A stretch of DNA of 64,000 nt from Crocinitomicaceae bacterium (lineage in GTDB: Bacteria; Bacteroidota; Bacteroidia; Flavobacteriales_D; Crocinitomicaceae). A model generated the notes under the pieces. That model did not search any database and was not told the DNA's origin. It saw only the letters and a program-made list of their open reading frames with translations. Each line of letters begins with the position of its first letter. Position 1 is the first letter of the stretch. Position numbers and translations under genes: made by a program. Location of the stretch: NCBI GenBank assembly GCA_016709005.1, contig JADJEU010000002.1, forward strand, positions 496,001-560,000, read 5' to 3'. Below are positions 8,613 to 18,540 of this stretch, in pieces.

Positions 8613-8926
8613 AAGTTTCCTGAATTGAACCTCGCAAAACTATCAGACAATTTTTGCGTTGATTTTTCCCACCAGCCTATTCGAAAAATAAATAGGTTTA
8701 GCATTTTTCAAAAGGATTCCTTCTGAAGGTTAAGCAAGCATTCCCGACACAATCAGGAAAGCGGCAAGAACAAAGATGACAAGTTTAATTCGCATACGAG
8801 TTTAAAGCTATCCATTAAACGATTAACATCTGATTTGTTACAAGCCATTTTAATATCGACTTGCAAACAAGTTTTAAACAAAAATGATGCCGTAAAATTG
8901 ACTTTAAAAGAAACTGTTAAGCCAGA
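8613..8926. other. Intergenic gap with no standard gene
   Basis: The 314-bp gap lies between convergent genes (vWA plus, mannosyltransferase minus). It is AT-rich and holds one tiny minus-strand frame (annotated separately) and a short palindrome CCTTCTGAAGG near 8720. I see no tRNA and no long conserved frame. Confidence 0.5.
8730..8795 (-). CDS. Possible 21-residue membrane peptide
   Basis: ATG at 8795 opens a 21-codon frame, MRIKLVIFVLAAFLIVSGMLA, ending in TAA at 8730. The peptide is one basic N-terminal turn followed by a single hydrophobic helix, the usual form of small membrane peptides. There is no Shine-Dalgarno site, but those are rare in this phylum, and I recognise no family. A frame this short can arise by chance; only conservation across related genomes would support it. 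Confidence 0.25.
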   Translation of the reverse strand: MRIKLVIFVLAAFLIVSGMLA

Positions 8927-10405
8927 CTATTTGGCGACTTCATGCGTTTTCCACACCTCAATATATTCGTTGCGGTTAAGTGGATTTAATCGCTTTAAAA
9001 CGAGGTCCACAAAACTAGGTTCACATTTCTTAACGAGCTCCATTTTTGGGTAAATGTTTTTATACTCGCTGACACGCTGATCCAATTTTTCGGTGCCAAA
9101 AAACAAAATATAATCGTAAACATAACCTGGATAAACAGTAAGGCTTTGTGATGTGTCTGATCTGTCCAGTGCACCAAACCTCCAAACTCCAGAATAAAAC
9201 TGTGGCAACATAGAAGCACCCGTTCCGCCCGTTGATTCTAATAAAATTTTCTGCGGTGTTTCAGCTGTTTCATAGAAATAGTACATAGACTCCACACGCG
9301 ATTTTTTACTATATGCAACAGATACAATCAGCAGCAATGGAATGTTCAGAATCCAGAAAGATTTCCATGAAAAGTTCCACACTTTTCGCCAGTTGTTTTT
9401 GTTGATGATGATGTCATAACCTAAAACGCCAAGAATTATAAAGAGTGGAAGAACAGGCAGAATAAATCGTTCTTGTTTGCTGGGATAAAATGAATGGAAT
9501 AAAATGAAAAGTAATACCGGAATAAAAATGTAAAAATACTTTTTGGCAGATCTGAAAAAACCGAATCCCAAAAGCAAACCCAAAGGCGCAAGACAACTAC
9601 CCATTAATACCAGAACGTACATGAAATAATTGCTGTTTGGAATATACTCTGTGCCTTCATTGGCGTTGTAAGTAGCATATCCAATAAACTCTGCAAACGG
9701 ATATCCCCAAATCAAATAGTCAACCAATCCTTGTGTTAATCCAAACACAATTAAAACACCAATTGAGAACAATAAAAACTGCGCCCATTTCCACTGAAAA
9801 AAATAAACTGCTGCAACTCCCAACGCAAAAACGCCAACCTGATATCTGAAAGATACAGCCATTCCCATCATGAGTCCCGCGAACAAAAAATTTCTGCGCT
9901 TTTCATTTTTAAGCATCAGCCAAACGCTCCAAAGGATAAATGGAATGCATGTAATTTCAACCAGATTTCGAACGGATAGAAATGGCATCATCCACAAAAG
10001 CGCCAAAATCCAACCAACCGTTACTGCATTTTTTTGATTCGATATTTTCTCTGTGATTTTAATGCTGAAATAAACAATCAAAATTGAAAATAATCCATGC
10101 AAAAGGCGATTGATCAACATCAAAATTTTGGGATCGGCTACGCCCAAAAATTTCATAATCGCAAAATAAAAATAATTGAGACCTACATAGGTAAAACTAT
10201 GCCCCTCTGGCTTGCCGGTGCTTTCAGGTGACCAAGGTAACCAGTGATTATAGTCATAGCCATCTGCCCAGGATGACGCCGCTTCAATAATCAAAAAATG
10301 ATCATCGTGCATGCCATAGCCTTGCGAAAAAATTGCTGCAATGACCCTGATGATCAATGCAGCAATTAAAATTGTTTTATACGATGTCCAGTTAATTTTT
10401 CCCAA
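8927..10405 (-). CDS. Polytopic mannosyltransferase-like protein (GT22/Alg9-like, GT-C fold)
   Basis: 492 residues with about ten hydrophobic helices. The first loop after helix 1 contains acidic MHDDHFLIIEAASSW, the position of the catalytic acidic residue(s) in GT-C enzymes. Near residues 300-320, YPSKQERFILPVLPLF matches the 'HKExRF...P' block of GT22 mannosyltransferases (Alg9/Alg12/PIG-B type). These enzymes use polyprenyl-phosphate sugars at the outer face of the inner membrane. A bacterial homologue most likely modifies a glycolipid or glycoprotein, but donor and acceptor cannot be read from the sequence. It follows the DUF3108-like gene by 11 nt on the same strand, so the two probably share a transcript. 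Confidence 0.7.
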   Translation of the reverse strand: MGKINWTSYKTILIAALIIRVIAAIFSQGYGMHDDHFLIIEAASSWADGYDYNHWLPWSPESTGKPEGHSFTYVGLNYFYFAIMKFLGVADPKILMLINRLLHGLFSILIVYFSIKITEKISNQKNAVTVGWILALLWMMPFLSVRNLVEITCIPFILWSVWLMLKNEKRRNFLFAGLMMGMAVSFRYQVGVFALGVAAVYFFQWKWAQFLLFSIGVLIVFGLTQGLVDYLIWGYPFAEFIGYATYNANEGTEYIPNSNYFMYVLVLMGSCLAPLGLLLGFGFFRSAKKYFYIFIPVLLFILFHSFYPSKQERFILPVLPLFIILGVLGYDIIINKNNWRKVWNFSWKSFWILNIPLLLIVSVAYSKKSRVESMYYFYETAETPQKILLESTGGTGASMLPQFYSGVWRFGALDRSDTSQSLTVYPGYVYDYILFFGTEKLDQRVSEYKNIYPKMELVKKCEPSFVDLVLKRLNPLNRNEYIEVWKTHEVAK

Positions 10406-10416
10406 GAGCGGATTTC

Positions 10417-11118
10417 TTAACGGATGATTTGAGTGAGGATGCGGTAAGATTGAAGAGCACCATCTTTATCATATGATTCATTGCGAACAGAACCAATACT
10501 TTTTGAAAACCAATCAATTGATTTTACAGTTGTTTTCATCATCCCCATATCCATTTTGGTTGTTTGACTTAGTTTAACACAGTCAAAGGTTCCGGCAGGA
10601 GTGGTTACTGATTCAAACTTTTCTACTTTACGATCAACAACCTCCATCACAATAGTCATAATTACCATACCACTGCTTGACATCTTCATGGTCAAGGTTC
10701 CGTCAGGCAGCGATTGCCCTTCAGTAAATGTTGCAGGATAAACTAAATTGCTCTGATCAATAGATACTTCCATATCTTCAAAACCTTCCATCATCTCCTG
10801 ATCCATCATTGATTTCATGTCGATCGTGATTTCACCATCTTTACATGTAAAATTGAAATCACCTTCGGTTGTCACTTTATCTTTGTCATCTTTCGAGATT
10901 GAATGAACAGTTGCACTCAATATACCTGAAACCTCTGAAAGAGCCGTAATAGTTGTAAGCTGACTGCCCTGAAGTTTATCTTTGGCATTGTAATCTTTAT
11001 ACTCAAGAGTTACCCCTTTTTCAATCATATAATACCCTTCACAACCACCGGTTGATTGTGTAGACGAAGTAAATGCCATCAATAAAGCTGAGGCAGGAAT
11101 AAGAAACCATTTTTTCAT
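10417..11118 (-). CDS. Secreted DUF3108-like (TapB-type) protein
   Basis: 233 residues with a signal peptide (MKKWFLIPASALLMAFTSSTQS). The mature protein starts GGCEGYYMIEKGVTLEYKDYNAKDK and has a long run of paired beta-strands. Near the C-terminus TPAGTFDCVKLSQTT...DWFSKSIGSVRNESYDKDG matches the 'P(A)GxFxCxK' and 'WxxxxxGxVR' pattern of DUF3108-like proteins, now often labelled TapB family. These are periplasmic lipocalin-like or barrel-shaped proteins without an assigned reaction. Methionine and aspartate are unusually frequent in the centre (residues 90-115). It is the first gene of a likely two-gene transcript with the mannosyltransferase. Confidence 0.6.
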   Translation of the reverse strand: MKKWFLIPASALLMAFTSSTQSTGGCEGYYMIEKGVTLEYKDYNAKDKLQGSQLTTITALSEVSGILSATVHSISKDDKDKVTTEGDFNFTCKDGEITIDMKSMMDQEMMEGFEDMEVSIDQSNLVYPATFTEGQSLPDGTLTMKMSSSGMVIMTIVMEVVDRKVEKFESVTTPAGTFDCVKLSQTTKMDMGMMKTTVKSIDWFSKSIGSVRNESYDKDGALQSYRILTQIIR

Positions 11119-11309
11119 AACACGTGTTTTTTTATTACTAACTGATCAGAACTCATCATCTTACCTTCACTGGACATTGCATTGATTGGAACATGATGTC
11201 TTTCTGATTTCAAATTTTTATACAAATATAGCCGAATAGCAGAAACCGTACCATGATAATGATCAGCCTTAAAATTTCACAAAAAAGCGGCTGTCTATTC
11301 GAATAGTCG

Positions 11310-11317
11310 TAAATTTG
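11310..11317 (+). promoter_or_regulatory. Putative -7 box (TAAATTTG) for the aldehyde dehydrogenase gene
   Basis: TAAATTTG fits TAnnTTTG and ends 24 nt before ATG 11342. It overlaps the more upstream in-frame codon at 11315, arguing that translation starts at 11342. No convincing -33 element. Confidence 0.45.
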
Positions 11318-11341
11318 CCCAACTTATCTAATATCCAGTTT

Positions 11342-12898
11342 ATGTCAGCAGTCGCAGTAGAAACAGAAATCAAAACAATTCTCAATCAGTTGGGGATTAA
11401 AGAAACCAATTCAGGAGCATCAACCGGATCATACTGGTTTGCAACACGCGGAACCAAAATTGATTCCTATTCTCCGGTAGATGGAAAATTAATTGCTTCT
11501 GTATTAAGCGCGTCGGAAACTGACTATGAAGCAACGATCCTGAAAAGTCAGGAGGCCTTTGCTGAATGGCGCATGGTACCTGCTCCAAAACGTGGCGAAA
11601 TTGTGAGACAACTTGGAGCAAAACTAAGAGAATATAAAGAGCCGCTTGGAAAACTGGTTTCCTACGAAATGGGAAAATCATTGCAAGAGGGTTTAGGTGA
11701 GGTTCAGGAAATGATTGACATCTGTGATTTTGCAGTTGGATTGTCAAGACAACTTCATGGTTTTACAATGCATTCAGAAAGACCTGCTCACCGCATGTAT
11801 GAACAATATCATCCGCTTGGTACAGTTGGAATTATTTCAGCATTCAATTTTCCGGTTGCCGTATGGTGTTGGAATACCGCTTTGGCTTGGGTTTGTGGAG
11901 ACGTTTGTGTTTGGAAACCATCTGAAAAAACACCTCTGACGGCTATTGCATGTCAACGCATCACAGCTGAAGTATTTAAAGAAAATAATATACCTGAAGG
12001 AGTTTCTGGAATCGTAATTGGCGGACCAGAAATTGGACAGCTGATGACAGCAGATAAACGCGTACCTTTAGTTTCAGCTACCGGTTCAACACGCATGGGT
12101 AAAGCGGTTGGTGAGGCATTGGCTAAGCGATTTGGAAAAGCACTTTTGGAACTAGGCGGAAACAACGCCATCATCATTACACCAAGCGCCGATTTAAAAT
12201 TGGTAATTCCGGGTGTTGTTTTTGGCGCCGTTGGAACAAGCGGTCAGCGTTGTACTTCGACGCGACGTCTGATTATTCATGATTCAATTTATGATCAGGT
12301 AAAAGATATTTTAGTAAAAGCTTACGGACAAATCAAAATTGGTAATCCATTGGATCAAGGAAATCACATGGGGCCATTGATTGATCAGGATGCTGTACAA
12401 ACTTATCTGGAAGCAATTCAAAAAGTAAAAACTGAAGGCGGAAACGTATTGGTAGAAGGAAAAATTTTGACAGGTGCGGGTTATGAATCTGGCTGCTATG
12501 TCTCCCCTACTATTGCTGAAGTTGAGAATAAATTTAAAATCGTTCAGCACGAAACATTTGCACCACTTTTGTATCTGATTAAGTATTCAGGTGAAGTAGA
12601 TAACGCAATCAAACTTCAAAACGGAGTTGCTCAAGGATTATCATCATCAATTTTCACAAACAGCATTCGCGAGTCAGAATTATTTTTGTCAGCCGCAGGT
12701 TCAGATTGTGGTATTGCAAACGTAAACATTGGAACATCCGGTGCTGAAATCGGTGGTGCATTTGGCGGAGAAAAAGAAACTGGTGGTGGCCGCGAATCTG
12801 GCTCGGATGCATGGAAAGTGTATATGCGTCGTCAAACGAATACCATAAATTACTCCACTACCCTTCCATTAGCACAGGGCATTAAATTCGACTTCTAA
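11342..12898 (+). CDS. ALDH7-type aldehyde dehydrogenase (alpha-aminoadipate semialdehyde/P6C dehydrogenase-like)
   Basis: From ATG 11342 the protein is 518 residues, the usual length of antiquitin/ALDH7 enzymes. The general-base glutamate is Glu270 (LLELGGNN) and the nucleophile is Cys304 (GTSGQRCTSTRR). The NAD-binding stretch FNFPVAVWCWN...VWKPSEKTPLTA is intact, and the C-terminal GGAFGGEKETGGGRESGSDAWK block is characteristic of ALDH7. ALDH7 enzymes oxidise alpha-aminoadipate semialdehyde (in equilibrium with piperideine-6-carboxylate) in lysine catabolism, which I infer here from family resemblance only. The SDR gene begins directly at the next base after its stop, so the two are co-transcribed. 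Confidence 0.85.
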   Translation: MSAVAVETEIKTILNQLGIKETNSGASTGSYWFATRGTKIDSYSPVDGKLIASVLSASETDYEATILKSQEAFAEWRMVPAPKRGEIVRQLGAKLREYKEPLGKLVSYEMGKSLQEGLGEVQEMIDICDFAVGLSRQLHGFTMHSERPAHRMYEQYHPLGTVGIISAFNFPVAVWCWNTALAWVCGDVCVWKPSEKTPLTAIACQRITAEVFKENNIPEGVSGIVIGGPEIGQLMTADKRVPLVSATGSTRMGKAVGEALAKRFGKALLELGGNNAIIITPSADLKLVIPGVVFGAVGTSGQRCTSTRRLIIHDSIYDQVKDILVKAYGQIKIGNPLDQGNHMGPLIDQDAVQTYLEAIQKVKTEGGNVLVEGKILTGAGYESGCYVSPTIAEVENKFKIVQHETFAPLLYLIKYSGEVDNAIKLQNGVAQGLSSSIFTNSIRESELFLSAAGSDCGIANVNIGTSGAEIGGAFGGEKETGGGRESGSDAWKVYMRRQTNTINYSTTLPLAQGIKFDF

Positions 12899-13744
12899 TT
12901 GCTTGAAAATCGCGTCATATTTTTTACCGGCGCAACTTCAGGCTTTGGTTTGATCGCTGCACTTGAGTTTGTTCACTTAGGTGCTACGGTTGTAATCGCA
13001 GCGCGCAGCAAAGAAAAATTCGATCTTCTTGAGCATGAACGGCAATTAAAATATCCGACTGCAAAAGGAAATCTTGATTTCGTGAGTTGTGATCTTTCGT
13101 CTTTAAAGTCAGTTGCAGAAGCATGTGAAGAATTTAAAAAAAGATATGCTCAACTGGATATATTAATCAATAACGCAGGTATCTGGAACTTCAGTTATCG
13201 AGAGTCTCAGGACAAGATAGAAGAAATTTTTCAAGTTAATTTGATTGCACCCGTTTTGATCAATCAGTCCTTGCATGATTTGTTGGCGAAGTCTGATTTT
13301 GCAAAATCAATTTTCACTTCATCCGGTTTGCATCAGGGAAATTTTAATTTTTCAGATCCAGAATTTCGCAACTCATTCAGCGGATTTAAAGCATACCGAC
13401 AGTCTAAGTTGGGCATTATTTTGATCACCCGACTTTACGATTCTGTTGATAAAGATTCAGGTATTTCTTATTACTCGCAACATCCCGGAATGGTGAACAC
13501 CAAACTGGGCAGAGATGCTGGCTGGTTTTCAAAAATGATTTTTAAACTGATGGGAAAAAGTCCTGAAAAAGGAGCTCAAACTTTGATCTATCTTGTAACA
13601 CAACCAAAGAAAAATCTTACCTCTGGCGCTTATTATTACAAGCAGATGATCACTCAGTCAAGCAAAGAATCTTACAATTTAGCAACCGCAAAAAAGGTTG
13701 AATTACTCGTAAATAATTACTTTTTAAAGGTGTTCCCTGTCTAA
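12899..13744 (+). CDS. Short-chain dehydrogenase/reductase (SDR)
   Basis: 281 residues. The start is TTG at 12899, immediately after the ALDH stop codon, giving MLENRVIFFTGATSGFG with the Rossmann glycine motif at residues 10-17. NNAG lies near residue 91, the catalytic Ser in 'IFTSSGLH' near 139-145, and the active-site Tyr166 and Lys170 in AYRQSK. This is the classical catalytic arrangement of NAD(P)-dependent oxidoreductases resembling the retinol dehydrogenase/WW-domain oxidoreductase group. Zero spacing with ALDH suggests reoccupation by the same ribosome, and the pair may act on the same aldehyde/alcohol. Substrate unknown. Confidence 0.8.
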   Translation: MLENRVIFFTGATSGFGLIAALEFVHLGATVVIAARSKEKFDLLEHERQLKYPTAKGNLDFVSCDLSSLKSVAEACEEFKKRYAQLDILINNAGIWNFSYRESQDKIEEIFQVNLIAPVLINQSLHDLLAKSDFAKSIFTSSGLHQGNFNFSDPEFRNSFSGFKAYRQSKLGIILITRLYDSVDKDSGISYYSQHPGMVNTKLGRDAGWFSKMIFKLMGKSPEKGAQTLIYLVTQPKKNLTSGAYYYKQMITQSSKESYNLATAKKVELLVNNYFLKVFPV

Positions 13745-13851
13745 TTTTCAGAGGATTTAAAGCTTGTCAGAAGAAGGCAGGATTTTTGCTACCGAACAGT
13801 CAACGAAAGCTACCTTTCAAACGTCTTGAACAAAACAGCGTCGATTTTCGT

Positions 13852-13859
13852 TACATTTG
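13852..13859 (+). promoter_or_regulatory. Putative -7 box (TACATTTG) very close to the start codon
   Basis: TACATTTG ends 9 nt before the preferred TTG start at 13869 and overlaps an earlier in-frame TTG at 13857. A TTG trinucleotide sits 23 nt upstream (13826-13828), slightly too far for a typical -33 element. The spacing would give an almost leaderless mRNA. Confidence 0.4.
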
Positions 13860-13868
13860 AAGTTGATT

Positions 13869-16041
13869 TTGAAAAGATTACTACTCATATCGTTCCTGCT
13901 GTTTTCAGTATTTTTAAATCTGAAGGCTTCGCACATTGTAGGCGGTGAAATGTATTATGATTGTTTGGGAGGCAACCAGTATAGAATAACAGTCAAATTA
14001 TACCGCGACTGTGCGTCCACGGGCGCTGCCTACGACAACCCTTTGCCCATTACGGTTTTCAATGGCAACGACGTTCAGATTCATCATTTCACTATTCCAT
14101 TTCCAGGCTCCACTGTTTTACCCGTTGTATTTAACAATCCATGCGTAACGATTCCTACTGGGATTTGCGTGGAAGAAGCTATTTATACACAAGTCGTAAA
14201 CCTTCCCGCTTCGACAAACGGATACACACTTTCTTATCAGCGCTGTTGCCGTGGACCCGCTGTTACAAATCTTTCTGTACCGGAAGATCAGGGTTTGACT
14301 TTAACCGTTCAGATACCTCCTGCCGCGGATGCGGTTTGCAACAGTTCACCACGTTTTAATAATTATCCTCCGCTTCTGCTTTGTTCGGGACAGGATTTGA
14401 TTTTTAATCACTCCGCAACGGATCCGGATGGTGACGTGATTGTCTACGAATTAGTTCAACCGTTCCAGGGTGGTACCAGCCTTGCACCTGCGCCAGATCC
14501 TGCAGCTGCACCGGCCTACGCAGCCGTTGTTTGGGGCGGCGGTTACTCGCAGACAATACCTTTCGGTGCAGGATCGCCAATCTCAATTAATTCGTCAACC
14601 GGTTTACTTACTGCAACACCAAGTGTGCCCGGACTCTATGTGGTGGGTGTAGCCGCAAAAGAATACCGCGCAGGTATTTTATTGAGTACCACCGTTCGGG
14701 ATTTTCTTTTCAAGGTAATGAACTGCGAGATACAATTGGAAGCAGAGGTTGTGCCGCAAACAGATATGTCCACTTTTGTTTCCTATTGTCAGGGACTAAC
14801 AATTGATTTTGAAAATGACAGTTATGGGGGCACAAATTATTCCTGGAATTTTGGTGTTGCAGGAACAACGACAGACGTTAGTACAGCTTTCGAGCCTTCT
14901 TACACTTTCCCGGGTCCGGGGACATATACAATAACTCTCATTGTTAATCCGGGCTGGCCATGCACTGACACTAGCACCGAAACCTTTACTGTCCACGAAG
15001 AAATCATAGCAAGTTTTGTTCCACCACCGCCACAATGTATCACAGACAATAGTTTCAACTTCAATGGGCAGGGCCAATTCCCCGCCGCTGGATCTACATT
15101 TTTATGGGAATTTGGAGAAACAACAAATCCAGATTCGGCTTTCACAGAAGACGTCAGTAATATTGTATTTACAGAATATGGTTATCGACCAATAACTTTC
15201 ACAATTTATTACGACGTCTGCGAAATTTCATATACCGATTCGGTTTTTGTTTATGCAGAACCCGAAATTGGATTTACAGTTCCGGATGAATTGCGATGCG
15301 CTCCTTATTCGCTTCAATTTACCGATACTTCATTCGCTCATACACAAATTTATTATGAATGGAGTTTTGGAGATGGCAGTGCTACTTCGCCATTGCAAAA
15401 CCCCACACATGCTTATCCTAATCCCGGTGTTTACGATATTTCTTTGACTATCTGGACGGATGCAGGATGTATTGACACCCTTACCCTTTTGAAGCCAGCT
15501 CTTATTGAAGTATTTCCGAGTCCCGTATCTGCGTTTACAGTGAGTCCGGATGAAGCTACCGTATTTAATCCGCATTTTTTATTTTTCAGATCAATCAACA
15601 GACAGCCAGCAGCACTATTATTATTTTACAGATGGAGCTATGACTGCAGAGCGTTTCGTGTGGCATTCCTTTGTCGAGTCTGGCTACCATTATCCTTACC
15701 AGGTCGTGATAAATCAATATGGTTGTCCGGATACAAGTTACCAGCAAATCTATGTGATTCCTTTCACCACCATTTTTGTTCCAAATGCATTTACTCCAAA
15801 CGGTGATGGAAATAATGAAGTTTGGCGTCCGGTTGTTTATGATACCGAAGCTTATGAAATATGGGTATTTGATCGTTGGGGCCAGGTTATTCTCAACAGT
15901 ACAGACGAGCTTGCTTTCTGGGATGGAACCATGAATGGTAAACCATCGCCCGTTGGTACTTACACCTATTTCATCAAGTATATTGACCATGATACCGGTC
16001 TGCCTTATGAAATCAGAGGACACTTCAGTTTAGTCAGATAA
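13869..16041 (+). pseudogene. Frameshifted secreted protein with PKD domains and T9SS type B (gliding-motility C-terminal) sorting domain, paralog 1
   Basis: The first frame runs from TTG 13869 (MKRLLLISFLLFSVFLNLKASHIVGGEMYYDC) to a point near 15575-15586 and then reads out of phase to a stop at 15806. A frame offset by +1 continues at once and ends at 16041. Removing one T from the T6 or T5 run (CATTTTTTATTTTTC) yields HFLFSDQS, which aligns with NFFFTDQS of the downstream paralog, giving an intact 723-residue protein. It has a signal peptide, the SHIVGGE...YRDC N-terminal region, PKD-like modules (YSWNFGVAG, YEWSFGDGS) and the C-terminal block FVPNAFTPNGDGNNEVWRP...DRWGQ...YFIKY. TTG 13869 aligns with GTG of paralog 2, which supports this start. 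Either a homopolymer sequencing error or a real lesion. Intact, it would be a cell-surface adhesin-like protein. Confidence 0.8.
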
Positions 16042-16152
16042 TCATCTCCAAAATAAAATGCAAAAAATCAATTTGTCTTTATAAACTTTCTGTCTCTTTC
16101 TGCGTCAATACAATACAGTAATTTCAGTAAAATCAATCTCTGTAATTTTCTG

Positions 16153-16160
16153 TAAATTTG
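16153..16160 (+). promoter_or_regulatory. Putative -7 box (TAAATTTG) 7 nt before a GTG start
   Basis: TAAATTTG ends 7 nt before GTG 16168, the signal-peptide start of paralog 2. The matching position upstream of paralog 1 also carries a TAnnTTTG box, so the arrangement is conserved between the paralogs. Confidence 0.45.
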
Positions 16161-16167
16161 GATTGAC

Positions 16168-18356
16168 GTGAAAAACTTGCTCTGTATCGTATTTCTTCTG
16201 CTCTCCTTTCGGGCTCAGGCATCACACATTGTGGGTGGTGAAATTTATTACGATTGTCTTGGCGGTACAACGTATATCAGGTCACGCTGAAAATTTACCG
16301 CGATTGCAATTCAACTTCACCGTACGATGATTTGCTTCCAATGACCGTTTTTAATGGTTTTGGTGCTGAGATTTTTAATTTCGATATTCCCATTCCGACG
16401 CCGATACAACTCCCTGTCATTTTTAATAACCCGTGTGTGAGCATTCCTGCAGGAATATGTGTTCAGGAGGCCATCTACACCAAGACAGTTAATTTACCTG
16501 CATCGACAAGTGGATACACCTTGTCTTATCAAAAATGTTGTCGCACCGGGAGTACACAAAATTTAATTAACCCAGGTGAGCAAGGCATTACCCTTACAAT
16601 TGATATCCCGCCAGTTGCTGACGCCTTATGTAACAGCAGCCCTCGTTTTGATAATTACCCTCCATTATTATTGTGTACAGATGAACCTCTTCTTTTTGAT
16701 CACAGCGCAACCGATCCGGACGGTGATAGTTTAGTTTATGAATTATGTACACCCTACCAAGGAGGTGGCACTACTCTTTTTCCTCCCAATTGTGGTACCT
16801 GTCCAAGTCCCAATCCTGCACTACCTCCACCCTACACCAGTATACAGTGGGCCGCAGGATTTTCACCAGCAAATCCATTTGGCGGCGGAGCAATTTCAAT
16901 AAACCCGACAACCGGTTTCTTATCTGCAACACCTCCGATTCCAGGATTTTTTGCGGTAGGAGTTTGCGTCAAAGAATACCGCAACGGTGTTTTACTTTCT
17001 ACCAACGTGCGTGATTTTATTTTTCAGGTTATGAATTGTTCTTTTTTGCTTGAGGCCGAAATAACTAATCAGGAAAGTATGCCAGATTTTGTTTCACATT
17101 GTGATGGACTCACCATAACTTTTGACAACGCCAGTATCAACGGAACCGATTATGTCTGGAATTTTGGAGTTGCAGGTACAACAGCAGATGTCAGTACTGC
17201 ATTTGAACCAACCTATACTTTTCCTTCACCCGGAACATATAACGTAATGCTGATTGTAAATCCAGGTGGAGCACCTTGCACAGACACCTCGTTCCAGACA
17301 TTCACGTTGTATGAAGATATCTATCCTGAATTTCCTTTGCCGGCACCACAATGTATAATCGGTAACAGTTTTGATTTTGACGGACAAGGACAATACCCTG
17401 CAATCGGAACCACCTTTGAATGGGATTTTGGACCAGATGCAACTCCAACAACCTCAACATCTGAAGACGTTTTAAATGTGGTTTATTCAGACTATGGATA
17501 TCATCCGGTATCGTTTACAATCTTCTATGAAACTTGTGAAGAAACAATTACTGATTCAGTCTTCGTTTTTGCAGAACCTACCATTGGTTTTGAACTGAGT
17601 GACGAATTAAAATGCGCCCCTTATCTGGCAATCTTTAATGACACCTCCTACGCAAGTACACAGCTGTTTTATTCCTGGGATTTTGGCGATGGAAGTGACA
17701 TTTCCAATTTGGAAAATCCGCAGCATCTCTATCAAAATCCTGGTGTCTATGATATCTCGCTCACAATATGGACAACGTCAGGCTGCGTTGATACGCTTTC
17801 ACTTTTTCTGCCTGATTACATTCAGGTTTTTCCAAGTCCTATTTCTGCATTTACGGTGAGCCCTTTAGAAGCAACTGTGTTTTATCCAAATTTCTTTTTT
17901 ACAGATCAATCACAAAATGCAATTACACAAACTTTTTATTTTACAGACGGATATTCTAGTACAGAGTCATCCATCTGGCATTCGTATGTGGAATCTGGTT
18001 ATCATAATCCTTATCAAATTGCGATTAATGAATTTGGGTGTGATGACACAAGCTATCAGCAGATTTATATCATTCCATTTACATCCGTTTATATTCCAAA
18101 TGCATTTACACCAAACGGTGATGGGCAGAACGATGTCTGGAAACCAGTTGTCTATGACACTGAATCTTATGAAATCCGGGTATTTGACCGTTGGGGACAA
18201 TTGATTTTAAATTCTACAAGCGAAAATGCTTCATGGGATGGATTTAAAAATGGAAAAGCAGCACCGGTTGGAACCTATACTTACTTCGTTAAATACATCA
18301 ACCACTTGGATGGTCTACCCTATGAAATTCATGGGCATTTTACGTTGGTGAGGTAA
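16168..18356 (+). pseudogene. Frameshifted secreted protein with PKD domains and T9SS type B sorting domain, paralog 2
   Basis: GTG 16168 starts a signal peptide (MKNLLCIVFLLLSFRAQA) followed by SHIVGGEIYYDCLGGTTY, after which the frame hits TGA at 16288. The rest continues in another frame to 18356. At 16273-16277 the sequence TATAT has two bases too many (or one too few): deleting one TA restores GGTTYQVTLKIYRDC, which aligns residue for residue with GGNQYRITVKLYRDC of paralog 1. The corrected product is about 728 residues: PKD-like modules (YVWNFGVAG, YSWDFGDGS) and a C-terminal T9SS type B domain (YIPNAFTPNGDGQNDVW...FDRWGQ). A shorter frame beginning at 16254 lacks a signal peptide and would not be exported. 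The paralog pair is a tandem duplication. Confidence 0.8.
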
Positions 18357-18540
18357 GATGGTAATCGGTAGTCAGGTGGGAAAAGTTAATTGTGATTCGA
18401 GTTTTTAAGTTATAAGATTTAAGGTGTAAGTTTTAAGGAGGTGGTTTTTGAAGTTATAAGACACTGAATCTGATCTTATAGAATCATGACACTTCTTCAA
18501 AGCACTTAAATTTTATAAGCTATTTCCTACAACTAAGTCC

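Noticed and set aside
15575..15586. Programmed ribosomal frameshift in the T9SS paralog 1
   Set aside because: The needed shift is +1, the tract does not match a known +1 site (such as the prfB type), and the other paralog has no shift here; error or mutation is simpler.
16254..18356. A complete gene starting at 16254 for T9SS paralog 2
   Set aside because: It would lack the signal peptide required for T9SS export, and its missing N-terminus is encoded immediately upstream in another frame.
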